From Melieria omissa (lineage: Eukaryota; Arthropoda; Insecta; Diptera; Ulidiidae): DNA of 64,000 nucleotides. Location: positions 30,016,298-30,080,297 of the forward strand of contig OZ020267.1 in NCBI GenBank assembly GCA_963971225.1, in the 5' to 3' direction. Position 1 is the stretch's first letter. The number at the start of each line of letters is the position of its first letter. The notes beneath the pieces are model-generated. The model worked only from the letters and a program-made list of their open reading frames with translations, searched no databases and was not told the DNA's origin. The position numbers and the translations under genes were made by a program. This document shows positions 11,784 to 24,260 of this stretch, piece after piece.

Positions 11784-14700
11784 ATAATGCTAAAAAGGAA
11801 TGTTTGATTCGAATATTGTTAAAAAAATATCTCTGAGCCTTTATGGGTTAGCACGAATAAGAAAAGTTAGGTGAAATAAGTGAAAAGTTTAAAAAAACGA
11901 TGGTGAAGTTTCAAAATCTTATATTATGACACAATCCAGTGAAACGAACTCCACCTGCTTTGCGTAGCTAAACTAATGTTCGTAACTCTATGTTTACACA
12001 CACAAAACGTATAGAACTGCACGCACTTTGTGACTTAATGTTGTTACTGTTACACGCTGCCAGATTGCATTTCTTTACTTTTAAATTAAAATGTCATCAA
12101 ACTCTGCAACAAATTCGTACGCAGTGCTGCAAACTTTTTTTCTGGCTGCTTCCTTAACCACTTGACATTTTTTTTTCTGTCGCTTGAAATTCCTTCTGTC
12201 TGGCACTTTTTGTTGCGCTTTCTTTGCTTGTTTGCTTTCATCTAAATTTTCTTCAATTTTTTTCTGTGTGTGAAATGTTTTCTCTTTTGGTGAAATTTTT
12301 GTTGCAAACGCTTTAAGTGAAAACTTTTTACCGAAGAAAAAAAAAATCAAAACTCTTTTACTCAAAGGATTTTGTATTTTATTGTTGGCGACACAATCGA
12401 AAAGTTGGCAACTTTTTTTTCCTTTTCATTTTTTACTTTTACTGCATTTGTATTTGTATTGTCGTGGCTTCTGACTTTTGGTGAATTTATGTCGCTAATA
12501 CGTTGTGTGTAGTTGGGGAAAAATGTGCGTCGGGTGTTTTTGTTTGGCTTGTTTTGTCATGTTTTCAAAGGAACTTGGTGCGTATTCAAGACAGATTTGG
12601 AGGCAATTAGTAAAATTAGCCAACAGTAAAATTTAACCAAGAAATAATGTGTTGCAATGTTTAAGCTAAATTTTATTAATATTTTTATTTGAAACTTTAT
12701 ATCCAAATAAAGTTGTCAGGCGCCACTTACTGTCAACTGTGACTTGAAGATCGCTGCAATCTGTTGAGTTGGCCTGGCCGCAGGATATATTTTTCAGTTT
12801 GAAATGTCCCCACTAATCGTTATGTGAGGTCTTTCCAGTGATGCTAGCAATGTCGTCATCCAAGTGAAAGCCGCCAGACAGATGTGGGGAAATGTGGTGG
12901 GCAACAATTTGTTGCTGCTGTTTCATGTAAGTGGCCAGTCGAGTACCTGCGTTGTTGCTGTTCACCGCGTCATCAGATAGCGACGGTTGGCAGTTTTTTT
13001 CCACATACAAATGTTACTCTTTGTACATACGAGTGCATGCAGAATAGCTCTGTGTGAGTGTATGTGTGTGCGTGTATGTGCTGTAACCGCTGCATGGCCG
13101 CCGCTAACGGTGGTCAGGTCAGCGTATGCGGTGAATTTACGCTGTTGTTGCCATAGTTTGCTGCCACTGTTTCATGCTGTGCAACCATCAGCGCCAACAC
13201 CAACACCAACCAACACCATCGTCCAGCTGTCATCAGTGTTTCAGTGGAAAAGCAACAGCAATAACAACAAAATAAACAATTTTTAAATTGCACTCGTACT
13301 CGCGCTCGCACCGCTGGTTGTTGTCATTATTATTCTTATACATACATTTTTTTTGTTGTTACTAATGTTGTTGTTATTGTTATTATTATTGTTGGTATAT
13401 TGTGTTGTTTACGGCGCATGTTAACTTCAAATTTCAGCCGCCGCTTTCATTCGTACGTGTGTGTGTGTTTGTTTGTTAGTCTCTCTCTGTGTGGCTGCAT
13501 GTGTGTTTACTTGCTTAAATGTGTATGTGTGTGCATGTGTATTGGTATGTGGAGCGTTTGCTTTAATGTTTTATCATTTGAAATTTACATGCAAGTCGGC
13601 AACAACGGCCGCCGCAGCAGCGCATAACGTGACAACTTGTAATTTTCCGCAAGTGCCTTGTTTTTGTTTTTGTGTTGTTTGTTTTTTTTGTTGTATTTGG
13701 TTGTTCTTTTTCTGTTGTGCCATTTGAATTCGTTGTCATTTGTTTTTCTCTATGGTTTTTTCTTATTTAATCTAAGGTATTAAAATTTGTTTTGATCCCC
13801 TTTTCACACGCTGCTTTCTCGGTTTTCCCTTTGATTTGCCGCTTAATACTCATAACTTGTGCAAGCACAGTGCCAGGACATGCTGAGCATTGTGCCACTG
13901 CTCGCCTCAGTCAGTCGCCGCCATAAGCAGTTAAAACGGCATGAAGCAGTTGGCAGCGCCCGCTTGTCGTCCGCACGTTCGCTGCGCTCATAAAACGCCT
14001 CGGCTTGAAAATCTTTAACTTCCGCCGGACGTCGAAACAGCTGCTAACTGCGCTCAATTGCTGCTGACCCAAAAGACTACAGTCAACCGTCTGCTGCCGC
14101 ACATATACCTTTTGCACTCCACTACCCACTTCCCCACCACGAATGGCAACATTAGTTTTTGTGTGAGTGTAGTTGTTTGTTGTTGGTCGTTGCAGGCGTT
14201 TGGGGACGGGCAGACGGCCATGGGGCACAATTTATACATTATCATTATCATACTTTTGTTTCTGGCTGCAAACAATGAGTAGATGAGTGGTGGTGCGGGG
14301 TAGTGGGATCTTCAAGACGCAGTCTCCTTAAAAAAGCAATTACATTAAAAAGGATATGAGGCGAAGTGAATGTGAACGATTTGCGAATACGGTTGCCGCA
14401 TACCCAAAGCAAATGAGAGTGTGTGTGTAACATAAGCGTTTCTGTGTGTGTGTGTGTGTGTGTTAGTTTGGCATGTGCATGGTTGTTGAATGTGTCTTTT
14501 AAATGTTCATTAAATTGGATTTTTACTGTAGCTCGTAAAAAAATTCAAAGTGCCCCTTTTGCTGTGCACGTTCTGCAAGCCGAAAACTGGATCAGCAGAG
14601 AAACACAAAATTTGAAAATAAATAAAAAGAAAATAAACGGTAAAAAAGGGTGGCATTGGTCAACGGTGCCCCGCGTGCCCACTGGCAGATTGTTTTAGCC

Positions 14701-14815
14701 TGGTCAGTGTTGGTCAGCCAACCGTGGCCGAACGGTATTGACCATCGTAAACTCGCCGGGGAAATCAACGCTGCCACGGAGGCTGCAAGCGAGGTTGAAG
14801 AAATGGCGTTGCCAG
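11784..14815. other. No gene recognised; GT and triplet repeats
   Basis: The stretch holds GTT/ATT triplet tracts (about 13320-13400), GT runs (13458-13540 imperfect, 14442-14463) and T-rich tracts. On the minus strand an open frame without low complexity runs from about 13007 to 12813 but begins just after a stop with no ATG, and its first ATG leaves only 37 codons. A donor-like ACA|GTAAGTGG lies downstream of it near 12727. No domain is recognised. Confidence 0.45.
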
Positions 14816-16990
14816 AGTGTTAATAATAGCAAATTATTGATAAATATATGAAAGAAAAATCATGTAACTGCACAAAAAACGAGTAAATGTATATAAATTT
14901 AATATTTTTTGTTTAATAAAAATTTCAGTTGATTTTTAAAAAATTAATAAAAATAAATAAATAGAAAAATTGAGAAATAATTATAATTCAGTACGAATTA
15001 ATTAAAATTCAGAAATTTGAAAAATAAAAAATTAACTAACTGTGAAAAAATTACATTAAATCTAAACTAACTACAAAGCTTAGTCAAACAATTTATTACT
15101 AATTACAATAAATATTTTCAAATATATTTTACACAAACTTTATGTTGCAATGAAATACAACTTCATTGATTTTAGTCAATGAAAATTAAAATTTAAATCA
15201 ATAAATATTAAAAATGAAATCAATTAAAATAAAATTGCAATTAAATATATTGGTTTTAATTAATTAACTGTATGGCCTCCAATTTTGAATTAATAAGTAA
15301 TAAATAAGAAATAAAACAAAAATTATTAAATAATTCAATGAAATCAATAAATTATTTATTTATTTATTTTAATTGATTTTCAAAAAAAAATTTTATTTAC
15401 AAATATAAAATATTTTTTTAAATAACTAAAAATATAAAAAATTAATTGCAATTAATTAAATTATTAGTTCAAATTATATTTAAACAATTTTAAGTAATTT
15501 TTTTAATTTTAATTGTTTAAATTAAAATTTTATTTTTATTTTAATGAATTATGAATTTTTTAATTTTTAATATAAATTAAAATCAAAGTTTAACAAAAAA
15601 ATATAATTTAAAATAATGTAATTAAATAATAAAATAAATAAATAAACAATTAAAATAATTTAATTAAATAATAAAATAAATTAATAAACAATTAAAATAA
15701 TTTAATTAAATAATAAATTATTTAGGTTATTTCATTATTTAAATTGAATATTATTGAATATAATGCAATTAATAAATTGATTATTCGTTAATCAAAACGA
15801 AGTAAAATAAAGAAATGTTAAATTTATTTAATTTAAATAATTATTATTTAGTTCGAATTAATGAATTCAATTTTATTATAAAAGATTTTAATTAACTTTT
15901 GTTTTGAATTTTGTAATGAAAGTCAATGAAGTTGTATTCATTGACTTTAGTCAATGAAAAATAAAATTTGAATCAATGAATATTGCAGTCAATTAAATGA
16001 ATATTGAAGTCATATATATATTTGTTTTAATTAATTAATTTTATGGTCTTCAATTTTGACTAAAAAGTAATTAATGAAAAATATAAAACAGTTATTATAT
16101 AAATCAATGGAAACAATTAAAACATTATTTATTTATTTTCAACAAAAAAATTTATTTACAAATATTAAATATTTTTGGCTTTTTAAATAATTAAAGATAT
16201 AAAAAATTAATTTCAATGAATTCAATTTAATTAATATCAATTCAATTCAATTCAATTCAATTCAATTCAATTCAATTCAATTCAATTCAATTCAATTCAA
16301 TTCAATTCAATTCAATTCAATTCAATTCAATTCAATTCAATTCAATTCAATTCAATTCAATTCAATTCAATTCAATTCAATTCAATTCAATTCAATTCAA
16401 TTCAATTCAATTCAATTCAATTCAATTCAATTCAATTCAATTCAATTCAATTCAATTCAATTCAATTCAATTCAATTCAATTCAATTCAATTCAATTCAA
16501 TTCAATTCAATTCAATTCAATTCAACTCAATTCAATTCAATTCAATTCAATTCAATTCAATTCAATTCAATTTTAATAAATTTTTTTTTTTAATTAAAAT
16601 TTCATTTTTATTTTTGTGAATTATGAATTATTAAATTTGTAAATTAAAATCAGAATTAAAAAAAAAAATTTAATGTAAAATATTTTAATTAAATAATAAA
16701 ATAAGTACATAACTAATTAAAATAATTTAATTAAATAATAAATTATTTCGGTTATTTCATTATTTAAATTGAATATAATTTAATATATTGCAATTAATAA
16801 ATTGATTATTCGTTAATCAAAAACGAAGTAAAGTAAGAAATCTAAAATTTATATAATTTAATAAAACAATTTTTTGACTCAATTATTTACTTATTTAAAT
16901 TTAATATAATTTGATATCTATATAATTTTTTCATATCTGTGGTCCATTTTCAACATAAACGAAATATGTTTAAAAGTAGAAACGAAAAAC
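14816..16990. repeat. AT-rich block with tandem duplication
   Basis: The block is strongly AT-rich, with no open frames of note. A segment starting near 15160 (TTCATTGATTTTAGTCAATG) recurs at about 15936 (TTCATTGACTTTAGTCAATG). Later landmarks, including TTATTTCATTATTTAAATTG and AAATTGATTATTCGTTAATC, appear in both halves in the same order. The offset grows from about 776 to 1024 bp because the second half holds the pentamer array at 16237-16572. Confidence 0.7.
16237..16572. repeat. (TTCAA)n pentanucleotide array
   Basis: About 67 units of TTCAA run in near-perfect tandem, with one CTCAA variant at about 16526. The array lies in the second copy of the duplicated AT-rich segment. The matching place in the first copy has only a few degenerate units, so the expansion followed the duplication. 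Confidence 0.95.
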
Positions 16991-18872
16991 AATAACTTGG
17001 CAGCTCTGTCATTCCAGACAAGTAATGGTGCCGGACTGTCAGAGAATTCTGCAGCGATACAATTAAATTCTTCTCACAGTCATAAAAACAGAAAATTCCG
17101 CGCCACTGTTGCCGACGTTGTCATACGAAAAGCTTCGATTTGAAATACTATTTTCGATTTTTATTGATTTTGCATGTATGAGTGTGTGTGTGTGTGTGTG
17201 GGGGTATGAGTATGTGTGTGTGTTTGTCTGAATTTTTGGAAATGTTAGTGGCATGTGGCATATTAAATTCCCACTGCAGCGGCCATTAACGAAAACTGCC
17301 ATTTTACCATTTCGTTTTTATTCCGACTGTCTGAGAATGTGTGTGTTTGTTTATGTGAATGTGAGTGAGCAACAACCTGCAGTTGGAGCGATTGGGCGCT
17401 TCTTTCAATTTAAAATTTCGTCGCATCAGGATCATTATGGCTTTAAATGCAAACACAAAAAAAACATTCCTGAATATGAAATTAAAATTGAAAAACAAAA
17501 ACAAATGGCAACCGGCAAAAGGAAAAAGGAAGAGCAAAAGGTACGAGCAGCAATAGAGGGAGAACTGAAATCGTTTTATGCCCGAGCGGGCGGACACATG
17601 CAGCTACGGCAGCAGCGGAAATGACGCACTAACCACATTTCCGTTGAAGGCATTGCTATGGCTGTTGTTGTTGTTGTTGTTAACCACAAAATGGCCAACG
17701 CTGCTGCGGATTTTTCATTTTTATTTTCTACCCAAAATATTTGCATATTCATCTAAACAAAACATCAACTTCCGCAATTCCGCCAGCAGCGAGCAGCGCC
17801 GGCTGCCCAGAACAAACAGCACAAAGCAGCAAACGGCGGCAATAGCGAAAAAATGGCAAATGACCATGACCACTGCGGTGGGGCTAAAAACACAACACGT
17901 CATCTTAAACGAGAGCCATTAGAGTCGCAGCGGCGGCTAAAATGCAAAATATCAAAAAATGGCAAAAACTGCAAAAGCCAACAACAACACAGCGTGCACG
18001 AGAAGCGGCGAGCGAAAATAAAGGATGACAGTTGAGAGAAAAAAGCGCGCACCACAGGCAGCGGATGTGCAGAGTGGGCGAGCGGTTGAATGGCGGCGGG
18101 CATGATGGTGAAGGGGGGCGAGAGAAGGCGCTTATATAGTATTGAAGTAATTGGCAGTGGTGTCGTTAGAGCGTAATTGCCTTATCGCTTGCAGTGACGC
18201 GCCACAAAGCCGTCCGCCGCCCTCCTGCGGTGAGCGGTGATCTTCGTTTGTTCTATTTTTATTTATTTATTTATATTCGTTGGTAAGCACAGCGTGGTGG
18301 CACAATGGCGAGAAAGATGATGGGGCAGCTTAAAGTTTGTGTGCCATCACTGAGGTTGAAGGACGATTAAATGTTGAAACTATCTCTGATTTTTGATTAC
18401 AGAGATGCATTTGATAATTCAATCATATGTTAATATATCATATTTTTAAATGTTATGTTGTGTTTTATGAGTTTATGTATGAGTGCTGTGTGCGTAACTT
18501 GTATGAATGCAGAGTAAGGACTACTAATACGTTAGAAACTTCTACTAAAAAACCCAGTAAAACAGAAAGGAATCCCTTTGAAGGCTTTGTAAGTTTCTGA
18601 AGTTTTCAAGAAGATGATTTTTTATTATGTTGCTTCATCAGTTGAACCATGGTAAGAGTTTCCTGCAGAGCTTCAAACAAAACTCTCAGATAAAAATTGT
18701 CTAACCAAAAATTCCCAGATGGCCATTTCGAATCGACATAAAGCTGTAGGTGGCAAGATCCCTAGTTGCGCCCAGTCTGGCGAACGCCTGAACGATCCTT
18801 ATGCCTGTCCAATCCCTGTATCCCTGTGGCCCTTGTGAATAGCTATTCGGCATCCGCTGAACGAATATACCA
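16991..18872. other. No gene recognised; GC-richer unique sequence
   Basis: A GT run lies at about 17180-17200. From about 17560 to 18240 composition rises in GC and the sequence is non-repetitive. It contains a TATATAG at 18133-18139 and a donor-like CGGTGAGC near 18227, but no coding frame that I recognise. The remainder to 18872 is ordinary AT-rich sequence. Confidence 0.4.
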
Positions 18873-18877
18873 TTTAA

Positions 18878-19403
18878 CCCTTCGCTGCATGGCATTGCAT
18901 ATATGCAATGTTAACTTTTCATAGATTTGGAAACTATTCTTTTCACCATTTTACAGTCGTTCATTCTTCAGTTGTATCTTTTATGTGAAAACATTTGATT
19001 ACTAACGGAATTTCGGGAATAACATTGAAAGTATGTGCAAAAGAATCGAAAAACAATAAGTGTTTCGATTTGATGAAATAATTTTGGTTGTTGATGGCGA
19101 TGGTGATGGTGGCGGTTGTCTTCGCTCAGCTGTTTAGAGCATTGAATTATGAGTATACAGTGACGCCTGACCTCTATCACGTACTCTAACTTCCCGTAGT
19201 AGCCAACACTAATAAATAGATAAAACCGACTTTCAATTAGGTGGTAGCGTTCTCTCCAGGATACGGAAAATGCCTGCAAAACTTCTTTCATAGATACAGG
19301 AACTCAACAAAATTTCATTGCTACCTTCAGAACTTAACAAGCAACAAGATAAATATGATGAAAATGTTTTTTCTACACGGAAATTAAATCATGCAACGAA
19401 GGG
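18878..19403. mobile_element. piggyBac-type non-autonomous element (526 bp)
   Basis: TTAA (18874-18877) precedes CCCTTCGCTGCATG, and the right end in reverse complement is CCCTTCGTTGCATG, a 13/14 terminal inverted repeat. The right flank is TAAA, one base off TTAA. A perfect 18-bp palindrome CATTGCATATATGCAATG (18893-18910) occupies bases 16-33. No transposase is present. Some similarity around the right end is shared with 20806-20830, so the duplication of the neighbouring LINE piece may include this end. Confidence 0.65.
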
Positions 19404-19411
19404 TAAAAGTT

Positions 19412-20265
19412 AAAAGAGTTTTGGAAGGATATACATATGTCAAACACATATAGAGATAACGCAATATCACTGTTTTAGAAAAAGTGACTATGTTCTAATG
19501 GTGAATCCATCATCAACCAGGTATTCACATTATGCTAAATCGTGAAAAAGTCCTATGAAAAAGGCTCATGAGAGACAAATTGATACTCACAATCACAATT
19601 ATTGCAATTAAAAGTAGTGAAAAAGCATCACTCGATGGCCCATTAAGGGATCACTCATACGCCATGTTGTCTGCGCTTGGCATCACTGCAAAGCCCGTAA
19701 GACTTTTCAGAGCAACGTTGAGCAATGGCCATAGTTCTGTAAAGGTTGGAAATAACCTCTTCGACCCATTCGATATAGCTCGAGACTTCAGACAAGGTGA
19801 CCATCTGTCGTGCAACTTTTTAATTTCACCATGTAAAGCTTTCGGTGCAAGACCGGTGTTCATCGTTATAGAACAATTTTCATCAATAGTATTTTTATCA
19901 GATAGTATAGTATCACTACTGCCTTTGCGACAATCGAAAGAGAATCTGCCAAAATTGGTCTGGTGGTAAATGAGGGCAAGACAAAGTATTTGCTGTCTTC
20001 ACGCAGGACCTCGCAGCGGATGGAGTCTCACGCCAAGGCGGACAGGTGTACTTTTGAAGTTTAACTGCCATTAATAGATTAACAGCAGCATTGATGTCAG
20101 TCTGAAACTTAAGCGAAGGATAACTCTTGCCAATAGGTGAAAAAGGACTACAATCTTGACTGAGTAGCAGAGATCTTTCTCGACTGACAAAAGTTGCACT
20201 CTATATGACGCGTATTATTTCCATGCTCCTCTATAGCGTAGAAGCATGGATATTAACTCAAAATG
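19412..20265 (+). pseudogene. Degenerate LINE reverse transcriptase, copy A
   Basis: Frame-broken plus-strand pieces occur in the order expected of a non-LTR polymerase. They are RATLSNGHSSVKVGNN followed by FRQGDHLSCNF (about 19705-19830, palm region before the active site), ATIERESAKIGLVVNEGKTK (about 19926-19985, thumb), a VSLKLKRRITLAN-type segment (about 20097-20150) and a YSVEAW segment (about 20231-20250). The YxDD box is not recognisable, and stops and frameshifts separate the pieces. The family is the endonuclease plus reverse transcriptase LINE type. I cannot fix the clade. The region 19412-19768 recurs at 20822-21128. Confidence 0.65.
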
Positions 20266-20429
20266 ACATAGCGGCCCATAACGACAACTTTTCGGCCCTG
20301 TTGGTATTGTCGACAACCATTGAATATGAACCAACACCGAACTATATCACCGAAAGCATTTTCACAACGGAAAAAATCCATATGTGCGTGAAACTAGAGA
20401 CCAAATATAGTAATACTGCGTACTCAGTT

Positions 20430-20720
20430 TTTCGTTTCTACATCCTTTGTCCTTTTAAAAGGACTTCAAAATTTTGGAGGGGATAATAACAAAAAAAATA
20501 TAAAAAATACTTAATCCCGTTAATGGCGATATGTATATCAAATCAAAAAGAAAAAGCTCAAGAATTTAACTGAAATTGATTTTTTATCTATTTTTAAGGA
20601 AAGGATATGAAAAAGGTCCTTTAAAAATTTTAATTCTTTATATCCTTGAAAATTTATATAGAATTTTCTTGAAAAGTAAGTACGTTAAAACCTGAATTCT
20701 CCTTGATCACGTGTCAAAAT
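20430..20720. mobile_element. Diverged MITE, family 1-like, copy c
   Basis: Segments such as GTCCTTTTAAAAGGACTT, GGTCCTTTAAAAATTTTAAT and TATCCTTGAAAATTT match the order of sequence in the copies at 10129-10589 and 32823-33286, but with much divergence. No ends are recognisable. It lies between the two LINE copies. Confidence 0.4.
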
Positions 20721-20821
20721 TTTAGAAAAATTTAAGAATTTTTTTACTTCATTAGAATTGCAGCTTAAGCCTTTTTTTAATAACTCTCGAACCAATAAAG
20801 GTAGAGCAATGAAGTAAAATT

Positions 20822-21352
20822 TAAAAGAGTTTTGGAAGGATGTATATATGTCAAATATATATGTCTATGCACTAATGGTGAATCCATCATCAATCGGAAA
20901 TTCACATTACGCTAAATCATGAAAAAGGCCCATAAGAGTAAAATCGATACTCACAATCACAATCATTGCATTTATAAGTAGTACAAAGTATCATTCGATG
21001 ACCTATTAAGGCATCACTTATACGCCGTGTTGTCTGCACTTGGTATTCCTGCAAAGCTCGTGAGACTTTTTAGAACAACGTTGAGCGATGGCCACAGCTC
21101 TTTCAAGGTTGGAAATAACCTCTTCGACCAAAGGTGACCAAGCGAAGTTAACATTCAGTGACTATGCTGGCTTGGCCATTCGTCTCGCGTATGGACGATG
21201 AGGCTGCGGCAAAAAAGGTGTTCGATGCCGTAGTTGCAGGTTGACGGCGAAGAGGGAGACCATGTCTCCAGTGAAATAATCAAGTTGAAGAGATCTTTTG
21301 GTGTGACCGACTTGAAAAAAACCTTGAGAAAACTTTTGCCGCAAGCTGTCAC
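20822..21352 (+). pseudogene. Degenerate LINE, internally deleted copy B
   Basis: The first 300 bases repeat copy A (AAAAGAGTTTTGGAAGG through GTTGGAAATAACCTCTTCGA). It then jumps to a C-terminal region reading SRMDDEAAAKKVFDAVVAG, a stop, then RRRGRPCL (about 21175-21265). That motif is typical of the C-terminus of this LINE type and recurs at 56250-56545. The thumb and connection present in copy A are absent, so this copy carries a large internal deletion as well as stops. Confidence 0.6.
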
Positions 21353-21359
21353 CCAGTAA

Positions 21360-22910
21360 GAATTAACCAGTCACAAACCCTACAAAAACAACCTTCACAC
21401 ACCACAGTATCTCAAAGTACCTCTGGAAATATTTGTATTATATATTTTTGTAGTTAACTTGGATTACTTACTACTAGCACACAAATCCCAAGGATAGATG
21501 AAAGTATTCTCCCACATTTACAACAATTTGTACCACTCAAACTTCATTGTCTCAGCGAGCTCTTCACAATTCATATCCCATGCAAACTCCAAAAAAAGTG
21601 TGCACCCTCCATTCAAACATATGTATGTATGTATGTAAGCATTTATTACAAATATTATTAACAATGCCTTCACTCTCACTTGTTGAAATTTATATTTTTT
21701 TTAATTTAAATTTTCATGTATACGTTAGCCGCACACTTCACTTCCACACACACACACACACCAACAGAGACAGCCGCGTTATATTTGTATGTGGCTGCAT
21801 TCATGATATGCCAGTGGTATGCGCCGAAGTATGTGTATGTGTATGTGTGTGAATGAAATGCGCTTTTGAATTGTGCGGCGCAATTTAATACGCGGCGGCC
21901 TCAACGCGCACTCCACACGCTGAATGGGAGTGTTCGAAATTTGAGCATAATGCAACCAAGTGCAGCGACTGCTCTATGGGTGAGTGTGTCTGCTTTTGTG
22001 CAATCTCCCCCTAGCGTTCATTCACTGACGCAGAGAGAAGGGAACGTAGGGGCGCAGTGCTGTTTTGTATGCGAGGCGAGTTAAAATGGAAAATTGAACA
22101 ACTTCTGCTCGTTTTGGTGCTTGAATGAGCGGAAGTGCGGAAGCCTGCTGACTGCCTGCCTGCCTGCCGTCAGCTATCTAGAAGCACCAACTACAACAAC
22201 AACAACACCAACAACAAATATGAACTGCTCGCTGTGGCTGACTTTTGCCTGGTGTGCCGCACTCACACTTGCCATAGTTGTTCTTGTTGTTGTTCTTGTT
22301 GTTGTTGCTCCTCGCCATGGTTGCGCTGTCGCGTTTGCATCTTGCAGGCAGCTTGCTTAACTACCAACCGGCAGCCGCTGCGGCAAGTTGTCTGCTCGCC
22401 TGCCAACACACCGTCAAATTGCAAGGTTAAACCATAATGAAAGTAAAATGATAAACCAAAATGTTGCTATTGCTGTTGCTGATGCTGCCTGACTCACTTC
22501 GCTGTTGGACCTTTTTCTGATATTCATGTTGTTGTTGTTATGGTTGCTGTTGCCCCTGTTTTCATTGCCTTAATAAATGAAATTTGTTTGTGTTTCTGTG
22601 GTGCCGCTTCTGATGTTTTTTGTTATTGTTGTATATTGTAGCAGTTAGTTTTGCATGTTACAGTTGTTGTTGTTTTAGTTGTTGCTGCTGTCAGTCGGCC
22701 AGCTGATGTTGCCACTCGAAAAAATTTGCAAAAACATTGCACGTTAATGTTTCGTTCGGCTCATTGAGGCGCTCGACCGTTTGTTGTACTTGCACTGGAA
22801 AAAAAAACAAGCAACATTAATTAATAAAACAAAATTAAATGTATTGATATATGTAGACATTATCTCAGACATTCAATTAAGAAATTCTTATGAAATCGAG
22901 AATGTTTAAT
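21360..22910. other. No gene recognised; GTT/CAA and CA repeats
   Basis: A CA run lies at 21746-21763, a GTAT run at 21618-21637, and GTT triplets at 22275-22305 and 22525-22690. From about 21840 to 22450 the sequence is GC-richer. A possible donor G|GTGAGTG occurs near 21979 after a short open frame, without supporting homology. Confidence 0.4.
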
Positions 22911-22916
22911 AATTTA

Positions 22917-23345
22917 TTTATTTATTTTTTTTTTACTATTTTTAGTATTTCTTTTTAAATCAAAAGTGTTTGAATTTGTTTTCTTTTTTTAAATTTCTTA
23001 CTTATAATTACATACAGATATATAAACTTTGTATATAGTTTATTTCTATTTTTTTAATATTTCTTTTTTAAATCAAACGTGTTTCAGTTTGTTTTATTTT
23101 TAAAATTTATTTACTTATATTTACAAACATTTATATAAACTTTGTAAATATGTTTTTACTATTTTCTAATATTTCTTTTTTAAATCAAAAGTGCTTCAGT
23201 TTGTTTTATTGTGAAAATTTTTTTACTTATATTTACAAACAATATATAAACTTTTTAAATATTTTTTTACTATTTTTAAATATTTCTTTTTTTAATTAAA
23301 AGTGCCTTAATTGGTTTTCTTTCAAAATTTTCTTATTTATAATTA
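22917..23345. repeat. Tandem array, four units of about 112 bp
   Basis: The anchor AAATCAAAAGTG and its variants recur at 22957, 23070, 23182 and 23294, with spacing 113, 112 and 112. Each unit continues through a GTTT-rich part, TTACTTATAATTAC-like sequence and TATATAAACTTTG. The last unit is the most diverged. Confidence 0.75.
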
Positions 23346-24260
23346 AAAAAGATATATGCTTCAAATTTAAATATGAAACTCTGTGCCATTCTTTCATAAA
23401 AGAAATATTAAAAAAAAATTCTACAAATACAAAATTAAATTTAAAAACTTTTTTTGATATTATTTGATAAATAAGAAATTTTTTTAATTACATTTACAAA
23501 TTGGGCTCATTTTTTCATAAAATAAATATTAAAATATAATTTTTTTTATTATTTTCTTTTTTAATTTTTTACAATTAAAAACAATATGTTTAATTTAAAC
23601 ATAAAAACGAAAATACAATTATAAAAAGATATATGTCTCTAATCTGTACAATTCTTTCATAAATGAAATATTCCAAAAAAAAAAAATAAAAAAAAAATAA
23701 AAAAAAATATACAAAGAAAAAAATAACAAATATTTTCTTAATATTATTTCACGAAAGAAAAAAATTGTTTTTAATTATATATAAAAGTTTGGCTCAATCT
23801 TTTATAAACTAAATGTTAAAAGATTATTTTTGTTATTATTTATTTATTACAATTAAAAAATATTATTATTTTTAATTAAACATTAATATTAATAATTATT
23901 ATTATTAATTAAACATTAATATTAATAATTAATATTAATAATAAATAATAATATTAAACATAAAAGTGTGTCAAATTCTTAAAAGAAAAAAAATAAAGAA
24001 AAAAATATTCCTAAAATTGTTAAAAAAATATAAATTATAAATATAAAAACAATTATTTCGTAAAATAAAAAAAAAATTAAATACAAATAAAAAAAATAAA
24101 AAAAATTTTTTTATTTGTATTATAAAAATCTTTCATTGAGGAATTCTTTAAAAAAATAATTCTTAAAATTTTTAAACACAAAATTTTAAATCTAACTTAA
24201 AGTTTCTTATAACTTATTAAATATTTATATTTAAAAATTTTCTATATTAATTTTTCCGCG
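23346..24260. repeat. AT-rich tract with decayed repeats
   Basis: The tract is nearly all A and T. TTCTTTCATAAAAGAAATATT-like segments recur at about 23389, 23510, 23651 and 23800, suggesting an older, decayed tandem array that follows the 112-bp repeat. There are no genes. Confidence 0.5.

Noticed and set aside
12813..13007. Minus-strand coding exon of about 65 codons
   Set aside because: The frame begins just after a stop without an ATG, no acceptor with a pyrimidine tract is visible, and no homology is recognised. Mentioned only in the gap entry.
18133..18230. TATA box TATATAG with a downstream donor CGGTGAGC
   Set aside because: No initiator at the proper distance and no coding frame. 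Too weak to list as a promoter.
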